64,000 nt of DNA from Streptomyces sp. P9-A2 (GCF_036634175.1 NZ_JAZIFX010000001.1:8060001-8124000), one strand, 5' to 3'; positions 36,392-45,737 are shown, counted from the stretch's first letter. Made by a program: numbers and translations. Notes: generated by a model not told the origin, from the sequence alone.

Positions 36392-37768
36392 ATGTCCGAC
36401 TTCCCGAGCTTCCCGCCCGGATTCGTCCTCGGCGCCGCGACCGCGTCCTACCAGATCGAGGGGGCGGCCTCGGAGGACGACCGCGGCCCGTCGATCTGGG
36501 ACACCTACAGTCACACCCCCGGCCTGGTGGAGGGCGGCGACACCGGAGACGTCGCCTGCGACCACTACCACCGCTACCCCGAGGACGTCGCGCTGCTGCG
36601 CGACCTGGGCGTCGGCTCCTACCGCTTCTCCGTCGCCTGGCCGCGCATCGTGCCCGACGGCGGCGGACCGGTGAACCCCAAGGGCCTGGACTTCTACGAG
36701 CGCCTGGTCGACGAACTCCTCACCGCCGGCATCGAACCCGCCGCCACCCTCTACCACTGGGACCTCCCGCAGGCCCTCGAGGACCGGGGCGGCTGGCGCG
36801 TACGCGACACCGCCGAGCGGTTCGCCGAGTACACCGCCGCCGTCGCCGAACGGCTCGGCGACCGCGTACCGCGCTGGATCACCCTCAACGAGCCGTGGTG
36901 CAGCGCCTTCCTCGGCTACTCCGTCGGCCGCCACGCCCCCGGCGCCCGCGAGGGCCGGGGCGCCCTGGCCGCCGCCCACCACCTGCTCGTCGGCCACGGC
37001 CTCGCCGTACAGGCGCTGAGGGCGGCCGGGGTCCGTGAGGTGGGCATCACCCTCAACCTCGACCACCACCTGCCCGCCACCGGCTCCGCCGCCGACCGGG
37101 CCGCCGCCGTCCGCGCCGACACCCTGCACAACCTCGCGTGGACCGAACCCATCCTGGCCGGCCGCTACCCGGACACCGAACAGGACACCTGGGGCGAGCT
37201 GATCACCGGCCAGGACTTCCGCCGCGACGGTGACCTGGAACTGATCTCGCAGCCACTGGACTTCCTCGGCATCAACTACTACCGCCCCATCACCGTCGCC
37301 GACGCCCCGTACCGCGAGAGCGACCCCGCCCGGCGGGTGGCCACCGACAACCGGTACGAGGAGGCCCCGACACCCGGCGTCCGCCACACCGCGATGGGCT
37401 GGCCGGTGGTGCCCCACACCCTCACCGACCTGCTGGTGGACCTCAAGGAGCAGTACGGGGCCGCGCTGCCGCCCCTCCACATCACCGAGAACGGCTCCGC
37501 CGAGGACGACCGGGTCACCGGCGGCGCCGTCCACGACCCCGACCGCGTGGCCTACCTGCGCGACCACCTCACCGCCCTGCGCGCCGCGATGGACCGGGGC
37601 GTCGACGTACGCGGCTACTACGTCTGGTCCCTGCTCGACAACTTCGAGTGGGCCTACGGCTACGGCAAGCGCTTCGGCATCGTCCGCGTCGACTACGACA
37701 CCCAGCGGCGCATCCCGAAGGACAGCTACCACTGGTACCGGAGGATGATCGCCGCACAACGCCCCTGA
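36392..37768 (+). CDS. GH1 beta-glucosidase
   Basis: 458 residues, cytoplasmic. FVLGAATASYQIEGAASEDD and GPSIWDTY at the start, acid/base Glu in TLNEPWCSAFLGY, nucleophile Glu in PLHITENGSA, and WSLLDNFEWAYGYGKRFG near the end. It removes terminal beta-glucose from imported oligosaccharides. ATG at 36392 with GAGGAGG 11 nt upstream. Last gene of the ABC operon; together with the divergent alpha-xylosidase it can strip xylosylated gluco-oligomers. Confidence 0.95.
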   Translation: MSDFPSFPPGFVLGAATASYQIEGAASEDDRGPSIWDTYSHTPGLVEGGDTGDVACDHYHRYPEDVALLRDLGVGSYRFSVAWPRIVPDGGGPVNPKGLDFYERLVDELLTAGIEPAATLYHWDLPQALEDRGGWRVRDTAERFAEYTAAVAERLGDRVPRWITLNEPWCSAFLGYSVGRHAPGAREGRGALAAAHHLLVGHGLAVQALRAAGVREVGITLNLDHHLPATGSAADRAAAVRADTLHNLAWTEPILAGRYPDTEQDTWGELITGQDFRRDGDLELISQPLDFLGINYYRPITVADAPYRESDPARRVATDNRYEEAPTPGVRHTAMGWPVVPHTLTDLLVDLKEQYGAALPPLHITENGSAEDDRVTGGAVHDPDRVAYLRDHLTALRAAMDRGVDVRGYYVWSLLDNFEWAYGYGKRFGIVRVDYDTQRRIPKDSYHWYRRMIAAQRP

Positions 37769-37796
37769 CGGACCACGGACGACGAACGACCGCATC

Positions 37797-37823
37797 GGGG
37801 CCGTCCCGTCACGCGACGGCCCC
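37797..37823. terminator. 9-bp hairpin between convergent genes
   Basis: GGGGCCGTC (37797-37805) pairs with 37815-37823; it separates the GH1 and CBS-domain genes. Confidence 0.5.
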
Positions 37824-37887
37824 TTCCGGCTCCCGGTACCGAAGCCGACCGCGGCGAACCCCACCCGGCGCGGGCGGACCGCCGCGG

Positions 37888-38553
37888 TCAGCCCGCCTGC
37901 GCCGGGCCGCCGTCGGCGCCCGCTTCGGGCACCGTACGGAACTCCACGTCGACGACTCCGTCGACGTCGCGGCACATCTCCTCGAGCTCCTCCGCCGTCG
38001 CCCGGGACGACAACTGCCCGATAAGGCTGACATGACCGTGCGTCACGTTCACCTCGACCGCCGAGGGCGCCTCGCCGAGCGCCCGCACCAGCACGTCCTC
38101 GACGATCTCCGTACGGATCGCCCGGTCCTCGCGCACGAAGACGCGCAGCAGGTCGCTCCTGCTCACCACACCCCTCAGCCGTCCCGCCGCATCGACCACC
38201 AGCAGCCGCTTGATCCCGTGCTGCGCCATCACCCGGGCGGCGTCCACCACGCTCCAGTCCTCGGCGGCGCACAGCGCGGGCGACGTCATCAGCCCGGCGG
38301 CGTCGGTGGCCCACGCCTTCTCCGGCCGGGGCACCACGCCCGGCCCCCCGGCGTCGCCCTCCTGCCGGCCCCACATCTTGTGCAGCAGATCCGCCTCGGA
38401 CACCACGCCCACCGGGCGGTCCTCGGCGTCCACGACGGGAACGGCTGTGATGTCGTACTCGAGCAGCAGGTGCGCGATCTCCTTGAACGGCGTCGCGCCC
38501 TGGATCCGGACGACCGCACCGCTCATCACGTCGCGCACCTTCTGGTGGCTCAT
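37888..38553 (-). CDS. CBS-domain pair with BON-like C-terminus
   Basis: 221 residues. Two CBS motifs (VRDVMSGAVVRIQGATPFKE ... VVSEADLLHKM; AAGLMTSPALCAAEDWSVVD ... GVVSRSDLLRVF) are followed by a ~70-residue BON-type domain (EDVLVRALGEAPSAVEVNVTHGHVSLIGQL). CBS pairs bind adenine nucleotides and BON domains often bind membrane phospholipid. In Streptomyces such proteins are frequent near stress and redox genes. It lies beside the hydrogenase cluster but behind a terminator, so a link is uncertain. ATG with GAGAGGAACC upstream. Confidence 0.9.
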   Translation of the reverse strand: MSHQKVRDVMSGAVVRIQGATPFKEIAHLLLEYDITAVPVVDAEDRPVGVVSEADLLHKMWGRQEGDAGGPGVVPRPEKAWATDAAGLMTSPALCAAEDWSVVDAARVMAQHGIKRLLVVDAAGRLRGVVSRSDLLRVFVREDRAIRTEIVEDVLVRALGEAPSAVEVNVTHGHVSLIGQLSSRATAEELEEMCRDVDGVVDVEFRTVPEAGADGGPAQAG

Positions 38554-38716
38554 CGTGGTGGTTCCTCTCTGCTGCCGGCGCAGGACCGATGGAGGGACGG
38601 CCCCTGTGCGCCTGCGGCCGTCACCAACATCATTGTCGGTCGGGACGCGTGAGCGGAGAAATGACGAAGGCCCGCGACGGCGGTACCGCCGGCGGGAAGA
38701 GGCCCCGGACACCGGT

Positions 38717-38771
38717 CCGGCACCCGCCCGTCATGAGTCATGACTCATGACTCATGAGGAGCGGGTGCCGG
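38717..38771 (-). terminator. composite hairpin with TCATGA repeats, end of hydrogenase operon
   Basis: An 11-bp outer stem (38717-38727 with 38761-38771) encloses a 13-bp inner stem TCATGAGTCATGA (38731-38743) pairing with 38745-38757 across one base. It begins 10 bp beyond the hypE stop. The inner part is a short direct repeat of TCATGAC/G, AT-richer than its surroundings. Confidence 0.7.
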
Positions 38772-38780
38772 TCGGTGCGG

Positions 38781-39848
38781 TCAGCAGATCCGCGGGAGCT
38801 GTTCCCCCATCGGCATGTCCACCACGCGGGTGCCGCCGAGTCCGGTCCGCGCGACGACCATGCCCGGATGGTCCGTGACCGCCTCACCGATGACCGCGGC
38901 CTCGGAACCGAGGGGGTGCGCCCTCATCGCGGCCAGGACCGCGTCGGCGTGCTCCCGGGGCACGAAGGCGACGAGCTTGCCCTCGTTGGCCACGTACATC
39001 GGGTCGAGCCCCAGCATGGCGCAGGCACCGACCACGGGCTGCGGCACCGGAACGGAGCGTTCCTGGACGACGACCCCGCAGCCCGAGGCCGCGGCGATCT
39101 CGTTGAGCGAGGCTGCCAGGCCGCCACGGGTCGGGTCGCGCAGCACATGCAGGTCCGACGTGACGGACAGCATCGCGTCGACGAGCCCGCCGAGCGCCGC
39201 GCAGTCGCTCTCGATCCCGACCTCGAACCGCAGGTTCTCGCGCTCGCTCATGATGGCCACGCCGTGGACGCCGATGGCGCCGCTGACCACGACGACATCG
39301 CCGGGAGTCACCCGCTCCGGGCGCAGGTCGACCCCCGCCGGGATCAGGCCGATGCCCGAGGTGTTGATGTAGACGCCGTCACCGTGCCCCGCCTCCACGA
39401 CCTTGGTGTCGCCCGTGACCACGCGCACTCCGGCAGCCCGGGCGGCGGCACCGAGCGCCTCGGCCACCCGGGAGACGGTGTCGAGTTCGACCCCTTCCTC
39501 CAGGATCAGGCCGCACGACAGGAAGGCCGCGCGCGCCCCGCTCATGGCCAGGTCGTTGACGGTGCCGTTGACGGCGAGGTCGCCGATGCTCCCCCCGGGG
39601 AAGAACAAGGGCCGGACGACGAAGGAGTCGGTGGAGAACGCGAGCCGCGCGCCGCCGAGTTCGACCACGGCGGAGTCGGTCAGCGCGGCCTGCACGGGCC
39701 CGCCGAGCCCCGGCAGGACGATCTGCTCGATCAACTCGGCGGACATGGCGCCGCCCCCGCCGTGGCCCATCACCACGCGGGGCCGGTCGCGCACCGGCGC
39801 CGGGCAGGTCCAGGAGAGCAGGTCCGGGCGTGCGGTGGTGTCAGACAA
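38781..39848 (-). CDS. hypE: hydrogenase maturation protein HypE
   Basis: 355 residues. HypE dehydrates the carbamoyl group placed on its C-terminal Cys to a thiocyanate, supplying the cyanide ligands of the NiFe site. Seen: [46 protein letters not shown] (AIRS-type ATP domain signature), and the reactive C-terminus PRIC. The frame before hypD's stop offers only a TTG at 39848 as a sensible start, overlapping hypD by 8 bp; a downstream start would lose little. Last gene of the operon, before a terminator. Confidence 0.95.
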   Translation of the reverse strand: MSDTTARPDLLSWTCPAPVRDRPRVVMGHGGGGAMSAELIEQIVLPGLGGPVQAALTDSAVVELGGARLAFSTDSFVVRPLFFPGGSIGDLAVNGTVNDLAMSGARAAFLSCGLILEEGVELDTVSRVAEALGAAARAAGVRVVTGDTKVVEAGHGDGVYINTSGIGLIPAGVDLRPERVTPGDVVVVSGAIGVHGVAIMSERENLRFEVGIESDCAALGGLVDAMLSVTSDLHVLRDPTRGGLAASLNEIAAASGCGVVVQERSVPVPQPVVGACAMLGLDPMYVANEGKLVAFVPREHADAVLAAMRAHPLGSEAAVIGEAVTDHPGMVVARTGLGGTRVVDMPMGEQLPRIC

Positions 39849-41028
39849 CGGAGCTGTCCTCCCGGCTCGAGACCGACACGGCCGCCGGGGTGGCGACCGG
39901 CGTAGGGCGGGAGTCCGGGCGGGAACCGGGACGGGCCGGCAGGTCCAGCCGCCGGTACAGGTAGTACGCGGCGCAGGCACCCTCACTGGAGACCATGGTG
40001 GCGCCGAGCGGCGTGCGCGGGGTGCACGTCGTCCCGAACGCCTCGCACTCGTGCGGCTTCAGCAACCCCTGGAGCACCTCTCCGCTGCGGCACTCCGCCG
40101 GTTCGAGCGTGGCGATGTCCCCGACCTGGAAGCGGTGCTCGGCGTCGTAGTCCCGGTAGCGCGGCGACAGGCGCCAGCCGCTGTCCGGGATGACCCCGAT
40201 GCCGCGCCAGGCGCGGTCGGCGACCTCGAAGACGTCGTCCAGCATGGCTCGTGCGGCGGGGTTGCCCTCGGGCGGGACCGCCCGGGGGTAGGCGTTGTCG
40301 ACCGTGTGCTCCCCGCGTTCCAGCTGCCGTACGGTCCGCCGTACGCCTTCCAGGACGTCCAGCGGCTCGAACCCGGTCACCACGATGGGCACCCGGAACC
40401 GCTCGGCGAGCGCCGGATACTCGGCCGTTCCCATCACGCTGCACACATGTCCGGCCGCCAGGAACGCCTGTACCCGGCAGTCCGGCGACTGCATGATCGC
40501 CTCGATCGCGGGCGGCACCCGGACGTGCGAGACGAGCAGGCTGAAGTTGCGGATGCCGCGCTTGCGGGCCTGATGCACCGTCATCGCGTTGGGCGGTGCC
40601 GTGGTCTCGAAGCCGATGCCGAAGAACACGACCTCCCGGTCCGGGTTCTCCTCCGCGAGCCGGAGCGCGTCGAGCGGGGAGTACACGACGCGCACGTCAC
40701 CGCCTTCGGCCCGGACCTGGAACAGGTCACGGCCCGTACCCGGGACCCGGAGCATGTCGCCGAAGGAGCAGAAGATCACTTCCGGCCGCGAGGCGATCTC
40801 CAGCGCCTTGTCAATCATCTCCAGCGGCGTCACACACACCGGACAGCCCGGCCCGTGGATCAACTCCACTTCATCGGGAAGAAGTTGATCGATGCCATGC
40901 CGGATGATGCTGTGGGTCTGGCCGCCGCACACCTCCATCAGCGCCCACGGCCTGGTCACCGTCGCCCTGATGTCGTCAAGCAGTCGCGCCGCCAGAGCGG
41001 GGTCCTGGAACTCGTCGATGTACTTCAT
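39841..41028 (-). CDS. hypD: hydrogenase maturation protein HypD
   Basis: 395 residues. Iron-sulfur scaffold on which Fe(CN)2CO is assembled with HypC. Motifs: [44 protein letters not shown], and the cluster-binding C-terminus [20 protein letters not shown] with ACAAY. The ~25-residue Arg/Pro/Ser-rich C-terminal tail is extra. ATG overlaps the hypC stop (ATGA). Confidence 0.96.
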   Translation of the reverse strand: MKYIDEFQDPALAARLLDDIRATVTRPWALMEVCGGQTHSIIRHGIDQLLPDEVELIHGPGCPVCVTPLEMIDKALEIASRPEVIFCSFGDMLRVPGTGRDLFQVRAEGGDVRVVYSPLDALRLAEENPDREVVFFGIGFETTAPPNAMTVHQARKRGIRNFSLLVSHVRVPPAIEAIMQSPDCRVQAFLAAGHVCSVMGTAEYPALAERFRVPIVVTGFEPLDVLEGVRRTVRQLERGEHTVDNAYPRAVPPEGNPAARAMLDDVFEVADRAWRGIGVIPDSGWRLSPRYRDYDAEHRFQVGDIATLEPAECRSGEVLQGLLKPHECEAFGTTCTPRTPLGATMVSSEGACAAYYLYRRLDLPARPGSRPDSRPTPVATPAAVSVSSREDSSVV

Positions 41029-41330
41029 CGCTGCACCTCCCGGCCGAGGCCGTCACTGCCGCCGGCCTGCGCGGCCTGCTCCCATGGATCGCCGAACTCC
41101 TCCTGCAGCATGCCGAGATTTTCGAACAGCTCCAGGGTCCGGTGGGCCGATTCCTCGTCCAGCCGCTGCAGGGCGAAGCCGACATGGACGATGGCGTACT
41201 CACCGACCCGCAGGTCGGGCAAATACTCCAGGCACACCTCCTTGACCACTCCGCCGAAGTCGACGCTGGCCATCCGGGTGCCGTCCCGTTCCTCGACGCT
41301 CAGCACTCTGCCGGGTACCGCCAGGCACAT
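41025..41330 (-). CDS. hypC: hydrogenase maturation chaperone HypC
   Basis: 101 residues. Starts [14 protein letters not shown] with the essential N-terminal Cys2; then [31 protein letters not shown]. It carries the iron centre from HypD to the large subunit. The ATG at 41330 is required by the Cys2 rule. The Gly/Gln-rich C-terminal 20 residues exceed the usual length. Confidence 0.96.
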   Translation of the reverse strand: MCLAVPGRVLSVEERDGTRMASVDFGGVVKEVCLEYLPDLRVGEYAIVHVGFALQRLDEESAHRTLELFENLGMLQEEFGDPWEQAAQAGGSDGLGREVQR

Positions 41331-41346
41331 ACGTGTCTCCTCACTC

Positions 41347-41398
41347 GTCGTGGCTCGTGGCTCTAGCTCATGGCTCGTGGTTCGTGGTTCGGGGTCCG
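41347..41398. repeat. imperfect CGTGGCT-type repeats between hypF and hypC
   Basis: The 7-base words CGTGGCT and CGTGGTT, with variants, recur about six times in 52 bases of the only real gap between hyp genes (hypF stop at 41405, hypC start 41330). Slippage-type origin is likely. Confidence 0.6.
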
Positions 41399-41404
41399 CG
41401 CCCG

Positions 41405-43792
41405 TCACCCGGTCCCGGCGCGCGCCCGGGCGCCCACCACCATCTGGCCGAGGGCCAGTCCGCCGTCGTTCGGCGGCACTTCGCGGTGGCGCAGCACGGT
41501 GAAACCGTCCGCGCGCAGGTTCCGGGCACAGGCCGAGGAGAGCAGCGTGTTGGAGAACACGCCGCCGGTCAGCGCGACCGTCCGCAGACCGGTGGCCCCC
41601 CTGGCAACGGCGCACGCCGTCTGCACCAAACGGGCGACGGCGAGATGGAAGCGAGCGGCGATCACGCCCACGGGCACGCCCCGCCGTACGTCCTCGACGA
41701 CCGCGGCCAGCAAGGGCCCCGGGGCAGCGGTGAGCGGCGCGGCGCCCGGCTCCGAAGGCCCCTCCAGGCGGAAGGCGTAGCGCGGGTCGTCGGCCATGTC
41801 ACCGGCGGTCACCGCCGCCGCCTCCAGTTCGATCGCAGCCTGCGCCTCGTATCCCACGTGCTGGCAGACCCCCGCCAGTGACGCGACGGCGTCGAAGAGC
41901 CGGCCCATGCTGGACGTCGGCACGCAGTTCAGTCCTTGTGTCAACTGGGCGCCCAGGACGATAAGTTCATCGGACGGGCAGGCGACCGTGCACGGCAGGC
42001 CGGGGCCGGCGGCGATACCCGCCGCGTGCAGATGCGCCAGTGCCATGCGGTACGGCCGCCGCACCGCAGCGTCGCCGCCGGGCAGCGGTACGTAGGCCAG
42101 ATGCGCGAACCGCTGGAATCCGTCGTAGTCCGCGACCAGGAACTCGCCGCCCCACACGGCACCGTCGTCCCCGTACCCGGTGCCGTCGAAGGCCACCCCG
42201 ATCACCCGCTCGCCGGCCGCCACGCCGTGCTCGGCCAGTACGGCGGCGATGTGCGCGTGATGGTGCTGGACCCGGACCACAGGGCGGCCCTCGGCGTGCC
42301 GCCGCGCCCACGCACCCGACCGGTATCCCGGGTGGCCGTCGGTGATCAGCACCGTCGGACGCACACCGGTCACCGACTCCAGTTGTTGCTCGGCACGGCC
42401 GAACGCCCGCTGCGTGGCCAGGTCGTCCATGTCACCGACATGGGCGGACAGCCAGGCCTTGTCGCCCTGCGCGAGGCAGAAGGCGTTCTTCAGGTCGCCG
42501 CCGACGGCGAGCGCGGGGACCACCGGCACGGGCAGGTTGACCGGCAGTGGGGCATAGCCGCGTGAGCGGCGCAGCACCAGCGGTTCGCCGTCACAGACGC
42601 GGACCACGGAGTCGTCGCACGGCACATGGACGGGACGGTCGTGCGTGAGCCAGGCGTCGGCCAGATCGGCCAGCCGTTCCAGGGCGTCCTCGTCGTCCGT
42701 GACGATGGGTTCCCCCGACACATTGCCGCTCGTCATCACCAGCAGACGCGGTGCCCCCGCGGGCGCCGATGTGTCCGCGGTCCCCAGCAGCAGGTGATGC
42801 ACCGGGGTGTACGGCAGCATGATGCCGAGATCGGGACTGCCCGGCGCGACGGAGTCGGCGGGAACGAGCGTGCGGGGTGCGCCCCGGACGCCGGTGCGCC
42901 GTCGCATCAGGACGACGGGCCGCACCCGCCCGGTGAGCAGCTCCCGTTCCGCGGCACCCATGTGCACCAGGTGCTCGATGTCCCGCACATGCGCGGCCAT
43001 CAGCGCGAACGGCTTGTCCCCGCGGGCCTTGCGGCGGCGGAGCAGGGTGACCGCCTCCGGCCGGGTGGCGTCACAGGCCAGGTGGTAGCCGCCGAGGCCC
43101 TTGACGGCGAGAACGGCTCCCGCGGCGAGCAGGGAGCGCGCCCCGGCGACTGGGTCGTCGCAGGGAGGCGGGGCGACACCGGGGCCCGTGACGAGCCGCA
43201 GGCGCGGACCGCAGGACGGGCAGGCGACGGGCTGGGCGTGGAACCGCCGGTCGGCGGGGTCGTGGTACTCGCGGGCGCAGTCGGGGCACAGGGGGAAGCG
43301 GGCCATCGTCGTGTGCGCACGGTCGTACGGCAGGCCGGTGACGATGGTGAAACGCGGCCCGCAGTGCGTACAGGTGACGAACGGGTGCCGGTGGCGCCGG
43401 TCGGCGGGGTCGCCCAGCTCGGCGAGGCAGTCGTCGCAGGTCGCCGTGTCGGGCGCGACGAGCGTGCGGACCGGGCCGCCGGCACGGGACGGGACGATGC
43501 GGAAACCGCTGTCCGCGACGGCGGTGATCCCGGTGGTCTCCACCGACTCCACCACCGCGAGTGGGGGAGCGTCGGGCAGGAGGCGGGAACAGAACAGATC
43601 GACGGCCGCGGGTGGGCCCTCGACCTCCACCACCACGCCGTCGCCGGTGTTGGTGACATGCCCGGTGAGCCGCAGACCGGTGGCCAGCCCGTACACGAAG
43701 GGGCGGAAACCCACCCCCTGCACCACGCCCCGTACGACGACACGGGCGCGGCGCACGGCGGTCGCCTCGTCGGCGGTCGGGACGGTGCTCAC
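41405..43792 (-). CDS. hypF: carbamoyltransferase HypF
   Basis: 795 residues. Makes carbamoyl-AMP from carbamoyl phosphate and loads HypE. Domains in order: acylphosphatase (VVRGVVQGVGFRPFVYGLA, ~20-105), four-Cys zinc fingers (CDDCLAELGD, CTHCGPRF, CPDCAREY, CPSCGPRL), YrdC-like (AVLAVKGLGGYHLACDA; LVMTSGNVSGEPIV) and a Kae1-like C-terminus (VQHHHAHIAAVLAEHG; VIGVAFDGTGYGDDG; ALTGGVFSNTLL). Length normal. Start overlaps the hypB stop by 4 bp. Confidence 0.96.
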   Translation of the reverse strand: MSTVPTADEATAVRRARVVVRGVVQGVGFRPFVYGLATGLRLTGHVTNTGDGVVVEVEGPPAAVDLFCSRLLPDAPPLAVVESVETTGITAVADSGFRIVPSRAGGPVRTLVAPDTATCDDCLAELGDPADRRHRHPFVTCTHCGPRFTIVTGLPYDRAHTTMARFPLCPDCAREYHDPADRRFHAQPVACPSCGPRLRLVTGPGVAPPPCDDPVAGARSLLAAGAVLAVKGLGGYHLACDATRPEAVTLLRRRKARGDKPFALMAAHVRDIEHLVHMGAAERELLTGRVRPVVLMRRRTGVRGAPRTLVPADSVAPGSPDLGIMLPYTPVHHLLLGTADTSAPAGAPRLLVMTSGNVSGEPIVTDDEDALERLADLADAWLTHDRPVHVPCDDSVVRVCDGEPLVLRRSRGYAPLPVNLPVPVVPALAVGGDLKNAFCLAQGDKAWLSAHVGDMDDLATQRAFGRAEQQLESVTGVRPTVLITDGHPGYRSGAWARRHAEGRPVVRVQHHHAHIAAVLAEHGVAAGERVIGVAFDGTGYGDDGAVWGGEFLVADYDGFQRFAHLAYVPLPGGDAAVRRPYRMALAHLHAAGIAAGPGLPCTVACPSDELIVLGAQLTQGLNCVPTSSMGRLFDAVASLAGVCQHVGYEAQAAIELEAAAVTAGDMADDPRYAFRLEGPSEPGAAPLTAAPGPLLAAVVEDVRRGVPVGVIAARFHLAVARLVQTACAVARGATGLRTVALTGGVFSNTLLSSACARNLRADGFTVLRHREVPPNDGGLALGQMVVGARARAGTG

Positions 43793-44484
43793 GCCTGCGC
43801 CCGGGCCATCACCGGAGCGTGCACGGCGTCTCCCTCGGCCGCCGAGAGCGCCCGGTCGACCAGGACACCGGCGCCCTCGCCGGTGCGTACGGAGGTGAGC
43901 ACCACGTCCACGCCGGGATTCACCCGCTCCACGTGGGCGCGGAAAGCGGCCTCGTCGAACTCGGCGGGCCCGGCGAGGTCGGACTTGGTGACCAGCACCA
44001 GCTGGGCGAGGCCGAACGAGGTGGGGTACTTGAGCGGCTTGTCCTCCCCCTCGGTGACGGAGGCGAGGACGACCCGCAGCGACTCGCCCAGGTCGTAGGA
44101 GGCCGGACAGACGAGATTGCCCACGTTCTCCACGAACAGCAGACGGGTGTTCTCGGGCAGCCAGTCGTGCAGATGCCCGGCGAGCATGTCCGCCTCCAGA
44201 TGGCAGAGCCCGTCGGTGAGCACCTGTTTCACCGGGACGCCCGAACGGGCCAGGCGGATGGCGTCGTTCTCGGTGGCGAGATCGGCCGTGAGGGCCGCGG
44301 TCGTGATGCCGCGCTCCCGCGCCAGCAGCAGTTCACGCTCCAACAGGGCCGTCTTCCCGCTGCCCGGGCTCGACAGGAGGTTGACCACCGTCGTCCCCCG
44401 GGTCGACAGTTCGGTGCGCAGAATGCCTGCCGCCATGGTGTTCTTGGCGAGCACGGCCTGCCGGAGGTCGACTGTGCGGCACAT
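43789..44484 (-). CDS. hypB: hydrogenase nickel-insertion GTPase HypB
   Basis: 231 residues. G1 NLLSSPGSGKTALLE, ADLATENDAIRL, FVENVGNLVCPASYDLG, VLVTKSDLAGP (G4). With HypA it delivers nickel. The N-terminus (MCRTVDLRQAVLAKN) lacks both a His-rich stretch and a CxxCGC motif, so it holds no high-affinity N-terminal nickel store; the G-domain metal site (DGLCHLEADML) remains. ATG 2 bp after the hypA stop. Confidence 0.95.
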   Translation of the reverse strand: MCRTVDLRQAVLAKNTMAAGILRTELSTRGTTVVNLLSSPGSGKTALLERELLLARERGITTAALTADLATENDAIRLARSGVPVKQVLTDGLCHLEADMLAGHLHDWLPENTRLLFVENVGNLVCPASYDLGESLRVVLASVTEGEDKPLKYPTSFGLAQLVLVTKSDLAGPAEFDEAAFRAHVERVNPGVDVVLTSVRTGEGAGVLVDRALSAAEGDAVHAPVMARAQA

Positions 44485-44486
44485 CG

Positions 44487-44888
44487 TCAGCTCTCCTCGT
44501 GAAGGGTTTCCGGGGTGGGGGCGGGGGCGGGCGCGGTGGGTTCCGCGGCCCAGTGCACTGCGGTGATCCTCAGTTCCCGGCCCGACAGCAGCTCGGTGGC
44601 ACCCCCGCGACAGGAGGCGCAGATCATGTCCGGGGGCATTCCGGTGTCCCAGGCACGCCCGCACGGCGCGCACGACGCCCGGCCGGGAACGAACCGGGTC
44701 ACGAGTGCGGCGCCCTCCAGAACGGTTCCGGAGCAGGCGAGTTCGAAGCAGAAGCCGAGTGCGTCCGGGACGACTCCGGCGAGTTCGCCGATGTCGAGGC
44801 GGATCCGGTGCACGCGGTGCCCGGCGCGGGACCGTGCCGCCTGCTCGACCTGGTCCACGACCGACAGGGCGACGGACATCTCGTGCAT
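44487..44888 (-). CDS. hypA: hydrogenase nickel chaperone HypA
   Basis: 133 residues. Starts MHEMSVALSVVDQVE with the nickel-binding His2; zinc site from CAPCGRAW and CASCRGG. C-terminal ~20 residues are an Ala/Pro-rich tail. Delivers nickel with HypB. ATG with GGAGG upstream. Confidence 0.95.
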   Translation of the reverse strand: MHEMSVALSVVDQVEQAARSRAGHRVHRIRLDIGELAGVVPDALGFCFELACSGTVLEGAALVTRFVPGRASCAPCGRAWDTGMPPDMICASCRGGATELLSGRELRITAVHWAAEPTAPAPAPTPETLHEES

Positions 44889-45034
44889 CGCCCCTCCGTC
44901 CTGGGCCTGGATCGTGTCGCACCGCCCAGTAGGAGGGTGCTCGCGCCGTCCGTCCGACCGGCACGCCGGGACGAGGCGGACACATAGCTCTTTCGGGGCA
45001 CGCCGGTTGGGCCGTCGAGCGGGCATCCGGTGTG

Positions 45035-45154
45035 TCACATCCTGCGGATGCGCAGATAACGCCGGACGTCCGGCCAGACGTTCGCGACGAGCGCGGCCAG
45101 TGCCGCTGCGGTGACGGTGGCTGTGGCAGCGCCGATGAGGCGTTTCTTCATCAT
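45035..45154 (-). CDS. 39-residue DUF6893-like small protein
   Basis: The reading MMKKRLIGAATATVTAAALA (then ALVANVWPDVRRYLRIRRM) is one small transmembrane helix with a basic C-tail. AGGAGAGCC lies just upstream of the ATG (45154 or 45151). It resembles the DUF6893 small proteins (PDVRRYLRIR motif) that I recall near hydrogenase genes in Streptomyces. It sits between the maturation protease and hypA in the operon. Role unknown; a membrane anchor or adaptor for the hydrogenase is speculation. Confidence 0.75.
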   Translation of the reverse strand: MMKKRLIGAATATVTAAALAALVANVWPDVRRYLRIRRM

Positions 45155-45224
45155 GGCTCTCCTGAGAGGACGAAAGGTGTTCCCGCCGACCGGCGGGGCT
45201 CGGTCGTACGACGTGGAGTGAGGG

Positions 45225-45737
45225 TCAGACGACGGCTTCGTCCCGGAGCAGTTCGCCGACCATGCGCACCGCCCCGGGTACGGCGGCGGCCACCGGCGGG
45301 CTGAGGCCGATGCCCTCCTCGACGGTCGCGGGTTCGCAGCCGATCACCAGGGTGCGCCGCGGTGGCGCCGCTCCGGTGCCCGCGCACAGGGTGTCCAGCA
45401 GGGCCAGTACGGCGTCGGGCGACATCCGGTGGCCGTCCAGGGCGACACCGTCCGGTGGCCGCCGGCCCGCGGGCTCCGCGGCGTCGATCAGGTACAGGGT
45501 TCCGGGCTCCCCTCCGCGTGCCGTCGCGTCGAGGAGGATCAGCGTGTCGTAGCCGTCGAGGAGCTGGTACGCCAGATGGACGCCGCGGATGCCGATGTCG
45601 GCGACTTCGACGCCCGCGGGGCACCCCTGTTCGGTCAGCCGGCGGGCAACCTCCACCCCGAAGCCGTCGTCGCCGAGGAAGATGTTGCCCACCCCGGCGA
45701 CCAGGGTGCGCGGACGGGGTGCCGGGCCGCTGGTCAC
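45225..45737 (-). CDS. hydrogenase maturation endopeptidase (HyaD/HybD/HoxM type)
   Basis: 170 residues. LVAGVGNIFLGDDGFGVEVA (nickel-binding Glu/Asp region), then IRGVHLAYQLLDGYDTLILLD and DGHRMSPDAVL with the metal His. It cuts the C-terminal extension off the large subunit after nickel insertion, matching the 23-residue extension seen there. Start overlaps the preceding stop by 4 bp. Confidence 0.93.
   Translation of the reverse strand: MTSGPAPRPRTLVAGVGNIFLGDDGFGVEVARRLTEQGCPAGVEVADIGIRGVHLAYQLLDGYDTLILLDATARGGEPGTLYLIDAAEPAGRRPPDGVALDGHRMSPDAVLALLDTLCAGTGAAPPRRTLVIGCEPATVEEGIGLSPPVAAAVPGAVRMVGELLRDEAVV

Noticed and set aside
38731..38757. TCATGA repeats as a replication origin or attachment site
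   Set aside because: No DnaA boxes, integrase or tRNA nearby; the position directly after hypE and the enclosing GC stem fit a terminator better.
41340..41404. Repeats between hypF and hypC as a riboswitch
   Set aside because: No conserved riboswitch core was seen; simple 7-base words explain the pattern.
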